DNA of 64,000 bases from Thiosocius sp963736445 (GTDB taxonomy: Bacteria; Pseudomonadota; Gammaproteobacteria; Chromatiales; Chromatiaceae): contig CAVTOY010000005.1 in NCBI GenBank assembly GCA_963736445.1, positions 62,001 to 126,000 on the forward strand, written 5' to 3'. A model generated the notes under the pieces. It was not told the DNA's origin, ran no database searches, and saw only the letters and a program-made list of their open reading frames with translations. The position numbers and the translations under genes are program-made. Below are positions 62,281 to 64,000 of the stretch, piece by piece. Position 1 is the stretch's first letter; every line of letters begins with the position of its first letter.

Positions 62281-64000
62281 ATGCGTTTCGCGCGCTCGAT
62301 CAGCGACAGCGTCCAGCGCAGCGTCCGTCAAAAACTGCTCGCGCTGACGCTGCTGCCCATCGCCGTGATACTGCCGATTGCACTTGCCGGTCTGACTGCC
62401 TGGGGCGCCTCGTTCACCTATGACCAGCTGTTCATCAAGGTGAACACCGATCTGGCGGTCGCGCACAGCATCTTCGAACGTCTGCAGAGAGACCACCTGA
62501 ATCAGCTCGCCCGCCTCAGTGAGGCCTATCGCTTCCGCAAGGCGATGGCAGAGAACGATCAAGCAACGGTTCAGACACTGATCAGCGACCTGAAACAGAC
62601 GGCCGGCTTCAGCTTTCTGCGCGTGATCCCCGTATCCGACACCATCGTTGAAGAAGTCGACCGGCCGATCGTCGGTGTCGAGGTCCTCGACCAGGCCGCA
62701 CTGCAAGAAATCGACCCAGCCCTGGCCGAGTCGGTCCAGCTGCCGCTGCTGCGGACGCGCCGTGCACGGCCCACTCAGCGCACACGCGAGGATCGCGCCA
62801 TGTTGATACGGGCACGCCAGCCAGTGATGAGCGCCGGTGGTTACGTCGTCGCGGTGCTCGACGGCGGTGTGCTGCTGAACAACAATTTTGCTCTCGTCGA
62901 CGCCATCCGCGACTTGGTCTATGGTCCCGGTAGCCTCCCCGCCGGCAGCATCGGTACCGTGACGGTATTCCTCGATGACGTGCGCATCTCGACCAATGTT
63001 CCGCGCGTTGCCGGCAAGCGGGCCCTGGGTACGCGCGTATCGGATGCGGTCAGCCGCGCGGTACTGGAACGTGGCGACAAGTGGATCAATCGGGCGTTTG
63101 TCGTCAACGATTGGTATATCTCGGCCTACGAACCCATCGTCGACATACATGGGGAGCGCGTCGGGATTCTGTACGCCGGTTATCTCGAGGCCCCATTCCG
63201 CGCGGCCCTGTGGAAGACTCTGGCGATGGTGCTCCTGTTGCTGGTGGGTCTGCTCGGCCTGTATGCGCTGTTGGCGATGCGAGGTGCGAAATCGATCTTT
63301 CACCCGGTAGAGAAGATGTCGCGAGTCATTCGCGCCACGCGCCTCGGCCAATCATCGCGCGTCGGCGAGGTCGACAGCCAGGATGAACTGGCCGAGCTCG
63401 CCCGCGAATTCGACGCGATGCTCGATAGACTCGAGCAGCATGCCGCGGTCATCCAGCACTGGGCGGAACAGCTCGAAGAGAAAGTCGCAGAGCGCACCAC
63501 CGAATTGCAGCAACGCAACGAGGCGCTGCAGCGGACTATCACGATGCTGCGTGACACCCGACGCCGATTGGTGACGGCGGAAAAACTCGCGGCACTGGGC
63601 GAACTGACCGCCGGCGTCGCCCACGAGATCAACAATCCGACCCAGGTCATGCTGGGCAATCTCGACCTGCTGATGGCGGAGCTCGGTGACCAGTTGGGCC
63701 CGGTGCGGCCGCAGATAGCGCTGGTGATCGAACAGGTCTATCGAATCCAGGCGATCATCGAAAAACTCCTGAAATATGCGCGGCCCGGGGAATATGCGGG
63801 CTATCTCACGCTAGTCGACGTAAACCAGGTCATAAAGGATACCGTCGCCCTGGTCACGCATATGCAGAAGCAGCATCCCTTTGAGTTGACGCTGGCACTC
63901 GAGGCGACGCATGACGTCACGATAAACGAGCAGGAACTGCAACAGGTACTGGTCAACTTGGTCGGCAATGCGGCGCATGCCCTGCCAGCATCTGGCGGGG
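62281..64000 (+). CDS. Sensor histidine kinase with periplasmic Cache domain, 3' end outside the window
   Basis: The ATG at 62281 is the only start before an in-frame stop, though its ribosome site is weak. Residues 1-45 hold the first span, followed by a periplasmic domain of about 270 residues (Cache-like: HSIFERLQRDHLNQLARLSE, RARQPVMSAGGYVVAVLDGG, EPIVDIHGERVGILYAGYLE). Then come a second span, HAMP, a coiled-coil and HisKA with ALGELTAGVAHEINNPTQ. The window ends in the N-box (ELQQVLVNLVGNAAHAL). Such Cache domains usually bind small organic or ionic ligands. It follows the response regulator gene by 35 nt. Confidence 0.9.
   Translation, partial: MRFARSISDSVQRSVRQKLLALTLLPIAVILPIALAGLTAWGASFTYDQLFIKVNTDLAVAHSIFERLQRDHLNQLARLSEAYRFRKAMAENDQATVQTLISDLKQTAGFSFLRVIPVSDTIVEEVDRPIVGVEVLDQAALQEIDPALAESVQLPLLRTRRARPTQRTREDRAMLIRARQPVMSAGGYVVAVLDGGVLLNNNFALVDAIRDLVYGPGSLPAGSIGTVTVFLDDVRISTNVPRVAGKRALGTRVSDAVSRAVLERGDKWINRAFVVNDWYISAYEPIVDIHGERVGILYAGYLEAPFRAALWKTLAMVLLLLVGLLGLYALLAMRGAKSIFHPVEKMSRVIRATRLGQSSRVGEVDSQDELAELAREFDAMLDRLEQHAAVIQHWAEQLEEKVAERTTELQQRNEALQRTITMLRDTRRRLVTAEKLAALGELTAGVAHEINNPTQVMLGNLDLLMAELGDQLGPVRPQIALVIEQVYRIQAIIEKLLKYARPGEYAGYLTLVDVNQVIKDTVALVTHMQKQHPFELTLALEATHDVTINEQELQQVLVNLVGNAAHALPASGG

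Noticed and set aside
62032..63351. A 439-codon minus-strand frame over the kinase gene at the right edge
   Set aside because: The plus strand encodes a full Cache-HAMP-HisKA kinase that runs off the edge; the minus frame has no family features.

Overview
The window is high-GC bacterial chromosome with short intergenic gaps and long operons. It looks like a metabolically versatile, partly lithotrophic proteobacterium, most likely a gammaproteobacterium of the sulfur-oxidiser type. That placement rests on gene content only (multihaem cytochromes, NrfD and DMSO-reductase-family modules, aerobic CO dehydrogenase, DUF748 and DUF302 proteins); no rRNA or tRNA gene was seen.

Layout. 0-1.8 kb: the end of an operon for a tetrahaem cytochrome c, a Tat-exported 4x[4Fe-4S] protein and an NrfD-type membrane protein cut by the window edge. 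2-7 kb: a glycine-zipper lipoprotein, a small secreted protein, a 1111-residue DUF748 protein and a frameshifted PBP-like gene. 7-22.7 kb: the most unusual region. A minus-strand operon (14.8 to 7.1 kb) encodes a small secreted protein, a Met-Ser-Gly repeat protein, a pentahaem cytochrome, a DmsA-like molybdo/tungsto-pterin enzyme, its DmsB-like subunit, a TorD-type chaperone and a multicluster ferredoxin. Beside it lie a dihaem cytochrome plus DUF302 operon, two secreted repeat proteins, and an NtrB/NtrC-type pair whose kinase carries a periplasmic CxxCH haem site. Four of the secreted proteins share one short hairpin-like motif (aromatic, turn, Gly, hydrophobic, aromatic, Pro).

22.7-25 kb: a group II intron with its reverse transcriptase, sitting in a small element bounded by 17-bp inverted repeats. 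25-30 kb: a YhiI/RbbA/YhhJ-like ABC efflux operon. 30.7-33.7 kb: an animal-type haem peroxidase. 34-35 kb: an ART-like small protein and the scar of a deleted glycosyltransferase. 35-38.7 kb: gnd-zwf-opcA (oxidative pentose phosphate pathway). 39-51 kb: an aerobic form I CO dehydrogenase operon, coxM-S-L-G-D-E, then an XdhC-YHS fusion, mocA, a second xdhC, sufS, sufU and a frameshifted moaA, with the CO sensor gene rcoM just upstream. 52-55.6 kb: three genes for coiled-coil and membrane proteins. 55.7-60.5 kb: tupABC-mobA-mobB-moeA (tungstate uptake and cofactor maturation). 60.8-64 kb: a second NtrC/NtrB-type pair, the kinase running off the edge.

The regions are linked by regulation. Good sigma-54 (-24/-12) promoters lie before the Mo/W-enzyme operon, the dihaem cytochrome operon, the repeat-protein operon and tupABC. 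Upstream of each is a copy of a TGACAAAATGTCA-like palindrome. I infer one sigma-54 regulon that couples tungstate (or molybdate) supply to an extracytoplasmic redox system. Single-base frameshifts in three genes (about 6.97, 9.94 and several in moaA) may be real decay or sequence errors and cannot be told apart here.
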